Below are positions 1-11,800 of a stretch of DNA of 64,000 nt, piece after piece. Positions within the stretch are counted from its first letter, which is position 1. Each line of letters starts with the position of its first letter. Under the pieces are notes generated by a model. That model made no database searches. It worked only from the letters and a program-made list of their open reading frames with translations, and was not told the DNA's origin. Position numbers and translations under genes: made by a program. The stretch comes from Phaseolus vulgaris (taxonomy: Eukaryota; Streptophyta; Magnoliopsida; Fabales; Fabaceae), in the NCBI RefSeq assembly GCF_000499845.2, contig NC_023757.2, forward strand, positions 6,296,118 to 6,360,117, in the 5' to 3' direction.

Positions 1-109
1 CCCCAGCCTTCTTTAGCCCCATTTTTTTTATTATAAAGCTAGAGCCAATGAAAATGCTGGAAGAGACAGCCAGAACAAACCCGGTTATGTTGTCAGAAGA
101 TGCCCCCAT
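1..109 (-). CDS. NIPA-type magnesium transporter, first coding exon (partial)
   Basis: Read on the minus strand, an ATG at 109-107 opens a frame that runs off the left edge after 36 codons. The peptide begins MGASSDNITGFVLAV and continues with SSSIFIGSSFIIKK and MGLKKAG. This is the highly conserved first transmembrane helix and following loop of plant NIPA (DUF803) proteins, which are multi-pass membrane proteins annotated as probable magnesium transporters. Start choice: this ATG lies just before the conserved SSDN motif, and upstream sequence looks like a spliced 5' UTR. Only the amino end is in the window, so the full length and the exact paralogue cannot be judged. Family identity is recognised from the motif; transport function is inherited from the family name and not shown by the sequence. 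Confidence 0.88.
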   Translation of the reverse strand, partial: MGASSDNITGFVLAVSSSIFIGSSFIIKKMGLKKAG

Positions 110-203
110 TTGTCACAATCAGACAAATGATATCAAAAAATATCTTCTGATGAAACTAACAAAGGAATCGCAGGGCCAAGATGTCCAATTCGATCCCTTG
201 ACC

Positions 204-314
204 CTGTAAGCCATTGAATATGCATACAAAAATTAGTAATTAAACAAGAAAATCAATTGACGGAATGAAGATAAAGATGCACATAGAAACACCATAGAAG
301 GATAAGTTATGCAC
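204..314 (-). other. Probable 5' UTR intron of the NIPA gene
   Basis: On the minus strand a donor AAG|GTGCATAA falls at 315/314 and an acceptor CTTACAG ends at 204, giving a 111-base, T-rich intron between untranslated exons, with the ATG 95 bases further on. The rest of the leader reaches perhaps to about 500. Splice sites are judged by eye only. Confidence 0.5.
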
Positions 315-539
315 CTTGTTGACACCTCACATACAACTTTATGGCTTGAAAATCATGACTCAAAATCAAAGAAAAGGGTTGTGCTGAGCATGAAAATTGA
401 AGCCTTAATCGTTGATGTCAAAGGTGAGGGAAGAAGAGATCATGGAATTCTGATGGAATAGAGACACAAGAAGCAACACAGCCCTATGTTGTCACGCATG
501 CCTTGCTGAAACAATTACCCCAAATTAAGAGTTTCCGTA

Positions 540-3500
540 ATTCACGTTTTCTAACACCTTTTTATATTATTAATAGTTTATATGTATAATAAATATAAAA
601 TATAATATCATACTTACTACTAAAACTTTATACAATTTTTTATTGGGCTGTTATTTGTTAAAATGATTATTATGTCATAAATTACAAGAGGATTTTACGT
701 CAAAATTATTTTAATAAATTAAAAACTTATCATTTTTATTTATTTCCTTAATAAAGTAATTGAGCAACTATTTATCTTTGAAATCATCAGTATAAGTATG
801 AGTAAAAGTCACTTACTCTAACCATGCCTCAATCTTAACCTTTTATTTTATTCTAAATTTATTGTTGAAATTAAGTAATAATATACGTATTTTATTCTTT
901 ATTAAAAATTATTAACATTTTTTTACAGTTTATTTCTCCTTTCATTCATGTGTATTTAATAATTGTTTCATCATGAAAAAAAATTATGAAAAATCTTTTT
1001 TATGCTCAGATTGATTCATGCGATTTATTATTTATTAATGCGAAAACGCACGAATATTTTCGATTTTGGATTAACTGACTTGATAAGAAATACGAGCAAG
1101 TATATATATGTGAGGTTATATTGTTCATTAAACTTTTTGATTTGCGAAGAAAGATGAAGAAAAATCTACATTAAAAAAAAAGAACTTTTGAAAAAGATTT
1201 TACATTATTTTATAAAACACATACATTTTAATTATTTTAATTAGATATAGTTACATTATAATTATTTTGAAATTTAATTATATTAATATTATAATTAGAT
1301 AATATTATTTAAAATAATTAAATTAAATATGAAAGTTTAATATAATATTATCAGTTTATTAAAACTACTATCGTATGCAATATTTATTTATATTTTAATT
1401 AATTTTTTAATGTTATAAAAGTTAATTATTTAAAATGTTAATTATTTTAGACAATTACATAATAAATAATAAAACATATATTTATATAACCCTTTTACTT
1501 AATTGTTTTACAAGTATAATAATAATAATCTTTTACAAAAACTATGAATAAAAATATTATACTTATTAGTTATTTAAAATATTAATAAAAATAATAATAC
1601 CTTATATTTTTAATTAAAATAGATGCAAAATTAAACATACTCATATTCAATTAGATTCAATAAAAATATATTTCTATTATAATTTTGATGCTATTACGAA
1701 ATACTAAACAAAATATATATATATTTTGATTCAAATTAAATTTTAAATAAATATTTAAATATAGTTATGTTATTTAGAATACATGCTGAATAGAAATTAA
1801 AATTATGCATTTAAAAATTAATTGTATAAATATATGTTTATTATTTATTATATAATTATCTAAACAATATTATTAATATTTAAAAGAATTAAATTTATAT
1901 TACCAAAAAAATAAAATTTAGATTATTAAAAAATTAATTTAAGTATAAAAAATTATTACAGAAGTTGATAATTTTAATCAACTCATAACTATATTTGATT
2001 ATTACAAATAATATTCATTATAATTTCAAGGTTATAAATAGGTACATCCAAATATATTTAATTATAACATTATTATAATTAAATTTTAAAATAACTATAA
2101 TGTAATTGTACCTAATAAGTTAAATATATTTGTAAAAACAAATCTTTCTTTGGAATGTCGGTTTCTGAGTAAAGAAATTTTTCATACTATTCTTTTTCAT
2201 TTTAAAATAACAATTAAGTATATATTAATAAAGAAGAAAGAAAGATAAGTTAAAGAAGATATATTAGTTATCTTTTAAGAAAGAATCAAATTCACATATT
2301 GTCTAATTAATCTGAAAAATAATTTAAAATAAAATAAAAAATTTAGATGGAAATAAGTAATTTCATTTACTTTACTCTAAAAATAAGTAGATCCATACTT
2401 ATAAAAGTATTTAATTTGATTAACTAAGTATATCCACTAAAAATAATTTCTCATATTACTAAAGAAGTAAAATAAATTTATGTATCTTAATAAAAAAATT
2501 AATAATAAAAATAACATTATCTCTCTAAAGTTATATTAATTTTAACAAAGGTTTGTTAAAAGAGGTTAGATTATCTTTGAATAAAATACGCTTTTCTAAA
2601 TCTTTGATAAATGTATCGCACGAAAGTTTTTTTTTTTTATGAAAGTTTGAAAACTGTGATATTTTATAGAAGTTTAAAAAGCATAATATTTTACGAAAGT
2701 TTAAAAATGTATAGAAATTTTAAAATTTGTGATATTTTATGAACGTTTTGTGAAATCTATGATATTTTACCGTTCATAAAATTTTACAAAAGTTTTGAAA
2801 TTCATGTAGTTTTGAAATTCGAAACCTATGTTAAATAGTGGTTTTTAATGACATTTAGCAAAATTTCGTATAACACGTTCCCAAGGTTTTCGCGGAAATT
2901 TTATCATTAAAAGAAAAATTGTAGTGAAAATACTTTATATTTAAAAGTTAAAAGTTAACAAAGATACACTTTGAATAATTAAAATAATAATTAACTCAAT
3001 TGTTGGAATTCATATTTTATTAATTAGAACATGTATAAATTTTTATGGTTGGAATCCAGTCCAAGTTTTTTTAGAAAATAAAGAAGATAACATAAACGTG
3101 AAGTAAATATCCTCTCTCCTTAAAATGAAGAGAAATAAAGGAAAATTGAGAAGATAAGATTATTTTTAAATTTAATTTTATTAAATAAATTTAACGATCA
3201 CAAAGATTTTATTAAAATGAAATAATAATAATAATTAATAATAAAATAAAATAAAATTTTAATAAAAAATATATATTTATTTATAATAAACAAAATATAT
3301 AATTATTATTATTATTATAAATATAACAATATTATTTACATTTATATTTAATACAAAAGGATTTTCTAGTTACAATTTTTAAATTTATTAATATTTAAAT
3401 TATTTATTTTTATATAACAATTCACAATTTTTATAAATATTTAAAATTTAACATGTGAATTATGTGAATTATTTTTTCGAAAGTAACTCGTATTTTTTTA

Positions 3501-4379
3501 AAAAAAATTATTAAACTATATCGAATTATACTACTAATAATATTAATTCATTCAAATTTACACAAAAATACTTAATAATTAATTGTTTTATTTTTAAAAT
3601 ATAATAGTAAATTTGTAATTATGAGATTACTCACAAACTTCAATAAAAAAAAATTCACAAATTCAAAGTAACATGTCTCAATCCAAACACACTAACTTTT
3701 TTTACCCTCTACTTTCAATTTCTCCCACATTCACTACCTCAAATTCTCACACATTCATTCCTCAATTAAAAAAAACCTTAAAGAAAAATATGTGATTTAA
3801 GTAACTTTTTACCGTAAACAATTTTGCAATCCAATATATAATTTTTAGAAAAACAAAACCAGATTATTCTCTCAACTTAACATGTTAATTTACTTAATTG
3901 TATTGCATTTTTTATTTTTCTATAATTTTAATCTACGTGAACGAGAATTTGTTTATTGACTATGATAAGAGAACAAGATATGATAGGAAGAAAACATAGG
4001 ATAAGTGATCAAATACCAACATAAACTTGTGAACTTTATTTATTTATTTTTGTTTACACAACATAACTAACTAAATAATAATATAACTATATCTTTTTTA
4101 CAAATCAAAGAAATTATAAAAATGATATAACTTTAATGGAATTATATATTTTATTTATATAATTGTTATATATATATATATATATAAGACTTAAAAAAAT
4201 TTATATTTAAATTTGAATATTAAAAAAAAATATACTTTAATTATCATAATTTAAACTTCTATATCAAAATTATTTATATGATGTGCTAAATTTAACTCCC
4301 TCCACAATAAATCGTAAGAAAAGATTATAGTGGAATTACAACATATTAACATATCAACCTACAAACCTAATTAAATGTA
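540..4379. other. AT-rich intergenic DNA, no gene seen
   Basis: Very AT-rich sequence with no convincing open frame on either strand. It contains a TA microsatellite at 4167-4186 and many short AT palindromes. A run of GAAAGTTT-like short repeats lies at about 2620-2900 (phrases such as ATTTTATGAAAGTTTAAAA recur several times with small changes), perhaps a decayed tandem array. Confidence 0.6.
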
Positions 4380-4860
4380 TTAAATTTTTGTTGGTAATTT
4401 TTTTATTATCGACGATTTTATGGACAAATTTTATCAATAAATTTATGTTTGTTAGTAATGATCGATGAATTTTATTAATAAATTTGTGTTAGTTCATAAT
4501 TATTGACGAATTTACTGATGAATCTGAAATATAAAAAATAATTTAGCACAAATCAATATCAGTTAGTAATTAGGCGAAATAAAATTCGTCAGTAAATTTC
4601 ATAATTAATTAAGAGCGAATTAAAATTTATCAATAAAATTTGTCGATAGTATTATTAATACTATTTAAAATATAATAAATATTATTATTAATAATATTAA
4701 TTATATTGTTATTAATAATAATCTTAATTTTAATAATATTATTAAAAGAATAAAAATAATATTATTAATAGTATTTATTATAATTAAAATAATATCATTA
4801 TTAATATTAAAATTATTGTTATAAATAATAATCTTAATAATAATAATATTAATAATAATA
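4380..4860. repeat. Decayed direct repeats followed by AT simple-sequence block
   Basis: Between 4400 and 4650 the phrase (T/A)GACGAATTTA.TGAT and relatives such as ATCGATGAATTTTATTAATAA recur at least three times in direct orientation and once or twice inverted (AAATTCGTCAGTAAATTTC at about 4582). Such GACGAATTTACCGA-type arrays are common inside plant DNA transposons, so a remnant of one is likely; ends are not visible. From 4660 to 4860 the sequence is an almost pure A/T block of TAATAATATT units. Confidence 0.4.
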
Positions 4861-5080
4861 AAATCATCAACAAATAATTTGTGAGATGTATTAAGTTGAG
4901 TAACACTTTTAGCACTAGTAAATGTCATAAATCTTCAATTTATATCATCGCACTTGATAAAGAGGTTTGTGTCATCATGAATGAAGTGATGAGATGCACC
5001 ACTATCGGGATACCGTAAGTAGTCATGTACAAACAGATGATGACCAATAATGGAATGATTCATGATATGTTATAAGTGAA
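4861..5080 (-). mobile_element. Ty1/copia protease fragment (degenerate)
   Basis: On the minus strand, from about 5040 downwards, a frame reads YPDSGASHHFIHDDTNLF, then hits a stop, then continues TFTSAKSVTQLNTSHKL. The DSGA motif is the aspartic-protease active site, and the pattern (Y/W)xxDSGASHH is typical of Ty1/copia Gag-Pol proteins. The remainder of the polyprotein is unreadable. A minus-strand LTR-like stretch at 6780-7260 lies in the right position to be its 5' end, although the link is only inferred. Confidence 0.7.
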
Positions 5081-6779
5081 GAAAAGTGAGACATATGAGT
5101 ATGTGAGAAATAATATGCTTTTTAGGATAAATCTAATTTGATGGGAGTAAGTGAAACCAACCAATTTAAGGAGCAACAAAAGAATCTAGGAATCGAGTGG
5201 ATTGATACTCTGAAGCGTGACAAGGACTTGTTGTTTCCAAATGAGATAGTTATGATTATCTAATTTGAAGTGTATTGGAGTAGAGAAGATGTGAGAGAAG
5301 GAGGTAGAAGATGAAAGAAAGGTAGAAGTTGCATAAGCAAAAGCATAGTCGTTTGCAATGAGAAAAGAGGCAAAGAGAAAACTTTGTGCGCATTGTGAAA
5401 CAAAACCTTGAAGATTTTATTATTATGCTTTCGTGGTGCACATTACATAATATAAAACAAAAACAATAAATATAGTGCATGGATTGCATGATGTAGGTAG
5501 AATAATTAGTTGGAGGAATGTAACTAAAGTACACTATAATTAATACGCACAGTTAGAAAAATAAAAATGCAATACTTGATAAACTAAAATGTAGTACTTG
5601 ATTTTACATGGTTGGAAAATAAAAATTAAAAATCCTACACGAGAATACCTATTATACTAATTTTGCATAGTTGTGTAAAACCAAATTTAACCACATTGAT
5701 TTAAATCTCACTCAATTTACGCCACTAAAATTTGATTCACCCGAAACCACTCCAATAAATAGCTTTCTAACAAAACAACTCTCATGTATATTTTGTTGTT
5801 TTCACAAAAATTAATGACAACAAATAAAATCAACTTTCACCTGATGCTTCAACCAACACTATTTTGTATCAACTTAAAATTTCAATAAAAAAACACAAGT
5901 TGTTTGATGAAACGCCTCAATCAAATTTGTCAGGATTTGAACAAAATTATCCTTGTTTACACATCAACATAGATTCAATTTCTATTGAACGAATTTAAAA
6001 TTGACTTTTGTAATACCCATATTAATCAGAGTCTCGTGCATTCAAAGCATTCGCCATCAATTTTCAATTTCAAAAAATAAAACTCAACATTGTGCTATTT
6101 GTTGTTCGTCATTTTGTTTTTCTTCGTGTAATCTCCAAATCACTATCTTTTGATTGCAGTTGAATCTTCATATGCTCATGTTTTATTAATGTGATTTCAT
6201 TCAGAAAACGCGCCAAATTCAAGCACAAAATGAACACATTGAAGGCGCAACAAAAATTTAATGAAATTTCATAAACAAACATGAATTATTGTCCACAACA
6301 TTAAAAATTGCTTTTCGCACCACAAATTTTTTTGACAATTTTTCAAACAGAAATTTAGGAGAAGATGATAATGGAAACCTAACTTTAAATAAAATTGCTA
6401 ATGAACTAATAGAAATTTAAGAACTAAAAAATGAAAAACAAAAGCATTTAAGAGCTTTAATCTATGAAGAAATTTGAAAAAAAAAGTTTAACTAGTGGAT
6501 TTTGTGATAATTTTTGGCTTTAACATGACTTTAGACAAAACATTCATGATTATAAAAATCAAAATAACTTAATTATAAGAAAATTTCACCAAAAACACAT
6601 GAACACAGTAACACCTAAAAACACATACATGAAGGTTAAAGTTAGAATAATGAATTTGAACCGGACAAAAAATACACAAAATCAATCGGTGAACAATCAA
6701 AACAACCAATAAAAATATAAAAAACATGAAAATTATAAGAATTTTTTTTGAAAAATAAGCTACTTATCTCTTAAATCAA
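5081..6779. other. AT-rich sequence, possible interior of a decayed copia element
   Basis: No gene is supported. The block lies between a minus-strand copia protease motif and a minus-strand LTR-like region, so it may be the wrecked gag and leader part of the same element. No gag motif (such as a CCHC knuckle) was found. Confidence 0.3.
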
Positions 6780-7260
6780 AGGTTTGATTACCAAATGATG
6801 CAATTCGACTTTGCAAATTCATTTGTAGATCTTCTTCTTCTTCTTTATTTTGATTTGAATATATTCCATGGAAGATGAATAATATTGAAAGCATGAAGAA
6901 CTGTATAAATTTGGAAAGAGATGGAAATTATAACATTGAATATAAGTGAGGTTAGGCCAATACTTACTTTCTAGAGTAATGTTGGACCAACACTACTAAG
7001 AGGAGTATAGATTTATATAAAGAAAACAACTATAGAGAGAACTTTGAACTCTCACAAATTGGACAACACTTTATTACTCAAATCAAAGTTAAAAATCATA
7101 TATAAAAGACTCCTATTTATAAGAGAAAGTTGATTAAAACCACTTAAATGAGAGTGTGACAAGTGACATTACCTTATTGTTGCAAATCCTCTCCATTGGG
7201 TGAATGATAAGTGACATGCTTCCATTTGAGTAAGATTATCTCCATTGAGGGGAGGACATT
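6780..7260 (-). mobile_element. LTR-like region with TATA box, minus strand
   Basis: On the minus strand a TATA box (TTATAAATA, RC of 7114-7122) is followed by a stretch that resembles an LTR transcript leader, with short direct phrases and a CT-rich run. Near 6785-6800 the minus strand reads TTTGGTAATCAAACC, which could be a decayed primer-binding site of the initiator-methionine tRNA type (TGGTATCAGAGC). Ends and target duplications were not found, so the boundaries are approximate. Confidence 0.35.
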
Positions 7261-8430
7261 TGGATATTCGTGTCTTCTTTGCCTACATTTTTATTTGCAC
7301 AATTTTTTCTCTATTTTACACTATATCTTATTTTCTATTTACATCCTATTCTATTTTGACCCAATAATATTTTCTATTTTACACTATTCATCATCATGCT
7401 TGATAATCATCTTAACATAAAGTTCCTTTCACATTTAACATATTTCCTTCTCCACTTAAATTTTGGTCAATTCGATCACATAATATATTTGCCACTTCTT
7501 TAACCACCCCACTATATGCATACAATCCAATACCTTATATGAATAACCATGTCTTCACAAACATCCAAGTGAAGAAAATGAAAAGGAACATAATGATAAT
7601 AAACACCAAGCACTAGTTGTGTCACAAATTCTGACTTCAATCAAACATGAATCATATAGAAGATTCAAGACAATATAGAGAGTCACCTTGTAACATTGAT
7701 TCTAGATAAATGTCTATATTATTTTCATTAACGATATTTTCTCTTTTATTTTAATTAATTTTATTTTATTGGTAACATATAATTTAGTGACATTGTTTTA
7801 AATTTTTTAAAATTACATTTAATTAATTAAATTAATTAAATATTTAATTAGTTTTTCAAAAACTTATTTTAAATATCTTTAACTATATTAATATTTTAAA
7901 TTATCCAAAATACATTTAGTTACCCTGTAATGAAATAATTAATTACATTATCTTCAATAAAACTGCCAAAAAAATATTGGTAAGGATATTTCATTAACAA
8001 TTTTTCATATCTTGTAACGAATATAAGAACCAACCCATTTTTTCTTATTAACATGATTTGCGAAATGATTGTTATTAAAAAATAATTAAAACTGTAATGT
8101 TAATGTTTTTTTTTAAAAGTTGGATACGTTATTTACACCATTATATAAGGATACATCATTTAATAACTTCTTTGAATATAATCTGGATAATTATACATTT
8201 TAATAAATAAAAATAATTTATTTTTGTAATTTAATAAAATACATAAATAATTTTAAAAAATAATAATTATATATATTTATATATATATATGTTTTAAGTT
8301 ATATTATTTTTAAAATTATTTATCCATAAAAATAATAAAATTATATATATTTTAATCTAGCAAAAGTATGAATAGATGATGATCTAAATCTTTTTATCCC
8401 AATGTATATTATATTATTTGTTTGTAGCAT
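7261..8430. other. Intergenic, upstream region of the RNA-binding protein gene
   Basis: AT-rich DNA with no supported gene. The last few hundred bases should contain the promoter of the gene starting at 8812. A TA-rich run lies at about 8268-8291. Confidence 0.5.
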
Positions 8431-8435
8431 TTCGC

Positions 8436-8443
8436 TTATATAT
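8436..8443 (+). promoter_or_regulatory. Candidate TATA box of the IRR-like gene
   Basis: TTATATAT precedes a shift to a C/T-rich leader (CTCATTCTTCTTCGCTCAG) at about 8460-8480, the usual distance for a plant TATA box and start site. Position judged by eye. Confidence 0.35.
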
Positions 8444-8532
8444 CTCGACCTGTCCCTAACTCATTCTTCTTCGCTCAGACTTAGCCCGAAGCTCCAATAC
8501 CAAACCTAGCCGTCACAACGAACAGAAAAAGG

Positions 8533-8802
8533 TACACCTTCTCCCATTTTCTCTCTTTTCCCAATTTGTCCTCCATCTTCTGTCAAACCCTGACAATAAT
8601 TTCAATTCATTTCCACGCCTTTTCTTTTTCTCTATTCAATCTTCCAAATCATACTCATTATCATTATAATTTTTTTTTATTTTTTATGCTAGGGTTTCCT
8701 CTTGTTAGATATTTCATATTTTTACGAATTAATAAATTTATCGAAAATTCCCCGTCCCCAAAATTAGGTTTTGGTATTATTTATTGGCGATTGGTGTTGT
8801 AG
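8533..8802 (+). other. Probable 5' UTR intron of the IRR-like gene
   Basis: A donor AAAAAG|GTACACC at 8532/8533 and an acceptor GTTGTAG ending at 8802 bracket a T-rich intron, leaving nine bases (GTAGGTTTG) of leader before the ATG at 8812. Confidence 0.55.
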
Positions 8803-8811
8803 GTAGGTTTG

Positions 8812-11800
8812 ATGGGGGATCGGGGTTCGGGCGCCGCGAAACCGATTTGGATGAAGCAAGCGGAGGAGGCGAAGCTGAAGAGCGAGGCGGAGAAGGCCGC
8901 GGCAGCGAAGGCGGCGTTCGAGGCCACGTTCAAGGGTTTGGAGAAGAATCGCGAGAAGGGTGGGGGCGTTGTTCAATCGGACAGCGAGTCGGAGGAGTAC
9001 GAGGACCTGGCCAATAAGCCCATTGGGCCCGTCGATCCCTCCAAGTGCACTGCCGCGGGTACCGGGATCGCCGGCGGAACGGCGTGTGCCCCTTCATCGT
9101 TTGTTGTGGTCGCTAAGGATGCTGATGAGAGGAAGGTTTCCAACGGGGGCGCGCAAATCAAGGTGAGGGTGACGCCCGGGTTGGGTGTTGGAGGGTCTGA
9201 GCAAGAAGGGATGGTGAAGGATATGGGTGATGGAACTTATACTGTGACCTATGTGGTGCCCAAGCGAGGAAATTATATGGTCAGTGTTGAGTGTAATGGG
9301 AGGCCTATCATGGGGAGTCCCTTTCCTGTGTTTTTCAGTGCAGCAGGTACTAGTTTACCAAACCTCTCTGCGTTAGGTTTTTACCTTTTTCAATATATAG
9401 TATATGTTGCTCAGATGTGGTTCTTTTGAGTTGTTCTAGGTTTGGTTAGCAATTCCAGTTGAATGGTTTTTATTTTCACGTGTTGTATTGGTTTGTCTGG
9501 TATAATGGATACTACTGATAAAACAAACAACAAAAGTCTTATTCCACCAGGGGAAGTTGGCTATATGGATTACATTATATCGTTTGATCAGTTAAATGCC
9601 TGTTGTGTGAGTACTTCATGTTCAGTATATTGATGGGTTATACTTTGTCTGGCAAAGGCTTAATGCAACCCTCTCTTACTTTGGCTTGGGATTCTTTATG
9701 CATAGGTGGAGTTTTGGGTAGTAACAGAAAGGAAAGAGAGAATTATCGAAGTTGTTGCTAAGCTTCTGTTCCATTGTTGGAATTATGTTATGCTGTGTAC
9801 AATATTACATGTTTTTTTACTTGAACAAAACTTGAAAATATCATTGTTGCTGCGCATATGCTTCTTGGTTTGTAGTGATATTCATGGTGGTCAATTTTCA
9901 ATGCTTTGATTTTTGTGGTTAGGTAATGGTAGTGGAGGGCTGCTGGGTTTAGCTCCTGCATCTACATTTCCAAACCTGGTTAATCAAACTATGCCCAACA
10001 TGCCAAATTACTCTGGGTCAGTTTCAGGGGCATTCCCTGGATTGTTGGGAATGATTCCAGGGGTTGTTGCTGGAGCTTCTGGTGGTGCTATTTTGCCTGG
10101 AATTGGGGCCTCACTTGGTGAAGTTTGTCGTGATTACCTTAATGGGCGTTGTGCAAAAGTAGATTGTAAGTTGAATCACCCACCTCATAATTTGCTAATG
10201 ACTGCCTTAGCTGCGACAACCTCAATGGGAACACTTAGCCAAGCTCCTATGGCACCTTCCGCCGCTGCAATGGCTGCAGCTCAGGCAATAGTTGCTGCCC
10301 AAGCCCTTCAAGCGCATGCTGCTCAGGTGCAAGCTCAGTCTGCGAAAGATTCTGCTGGTATGCTGTTGACGTGCCAATTTTGTTTTGTATTGGTGGTAGT
10401 TTTTCATTTTGCAGGATGAAAGCTCTCTTGCCTTGATTTTGCACTATGCTTGACTGTGATTTTTTTCCAATTGTGTTTTACTATTTCCTAGTTTTTTCTT
10501 ATAATTATATTTGTTACGACAATCAGGTTCTCCTGAAAAGTCTAGTAAAGACGATGCATTGAAGAAAACCCTTCAAGTTAGCAATCTTAGCCCTCTTCTC
10601 ACTGTGGAACAGCTAAAGCAACTCTTTGCATTCTGTGGCACTGTTGTTGATTGTACCATCACTGATTCAAAGCATTTTGCTTATATAGAATACTCAAAGC
10701 CTGAAGAGGCAACTGCTGCTCTGGCATTAAACAACATGGATGTTGGGGGGCGCCCTTTGAATGTTGAAATGGCAAAATCACTTCCACAAAAGCCATCTGT
10801 GGTGAATTCTTCACTTGCTTCATCATCTCTTCCTCTGATGATGCAGCAAGCTGTTGCAATGCAACAGATGCAATTCCAGCAAGCATTGAGGATGCAACAA
10901 ACCATGACTGCTCAGCAGGCTGCTAATCGAGCTGCAACCATGAAATCTGCCACAGAGCTAGCTGCTGCCCGAGCTGCAGAAATAAGTAAGAAATTGAATC
11001 CTGATGGACTTGAAAGTGAAGAGAAAGAGACAAAGCAAAAATCCAGGTTTGTTCACTCTAGTGAATTGTTTTGAGGTTAACATATGCCCTCTTTTCTTGA
11101 TTCTATTTCAAAATTTTATTTCAAGATCTTTGATTTTTTTCTGGGCAGTACAAGTATTTCCTATATATATTGGAAGTAGGAATCATGAACTCATGTTTGA
11201 ATTAATGGTGTGAGAAATATTTGCAAAACTGAGAAAATTGTTTCTGTATTTGTTATTATGTTCAGGATTATGGAAGATACAGTATTTTTAGAAAAAAGTT
11301 GCACAACTTGCAACTTTTGTGCCAATCAATCAACTATCCTAACTGAAACCAGCCAAATGGTTCTGTGCTGGCAATCATCTGAACAATCTTAAGATGGTTC
11401 TGTGCTGGTCCAATAGTATATAGCTAGGATTGTATTATTGTTAGAACATACTTGAAATATCTAAAGTCTATTAGAATAAATTTTTAGCTACATAGTACAC
11501 GTTTTAGTTAATGAGACCTTGGTTGAAAATAAGGTTTTTGACAAATAAAAGGCATATTCTTTTTATGTACCACCTTCAATTATTGAACTAAATAATCTAG
11601 TTTCTCTACTTTATCAAACTGTGTCAGAAATCTGAATGGTATGGATAGAATGTAATGGATTATACTAAAGAGATGAAGTAAACTGTAATGCCTGCTAGGG
11701 AGGCATTCATTTTATCAACATATTTTCTTAGCAGATTGCACGGAATTCCTAATTATTTTCCCAGGGCTTACTATGGAAGCAACTCGTCTTAGATATATTT

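Noticed and set aside
4510..4545. CTGATGA..CTGAAA resembling a hammerhead ribozyme core
   Set aside because: No stem II of usable length separates the two core parts, and no cleavage-site strand was found; matches of this size are expected by chance in AT-rich DNA.
4701..4928. Minus-strand 75-residue frame rich in Ile and Asn
   Set aside because: Only the first 20 or so residues belong to the copia remnant; the rest is translation of an A/T simple-sequence block.
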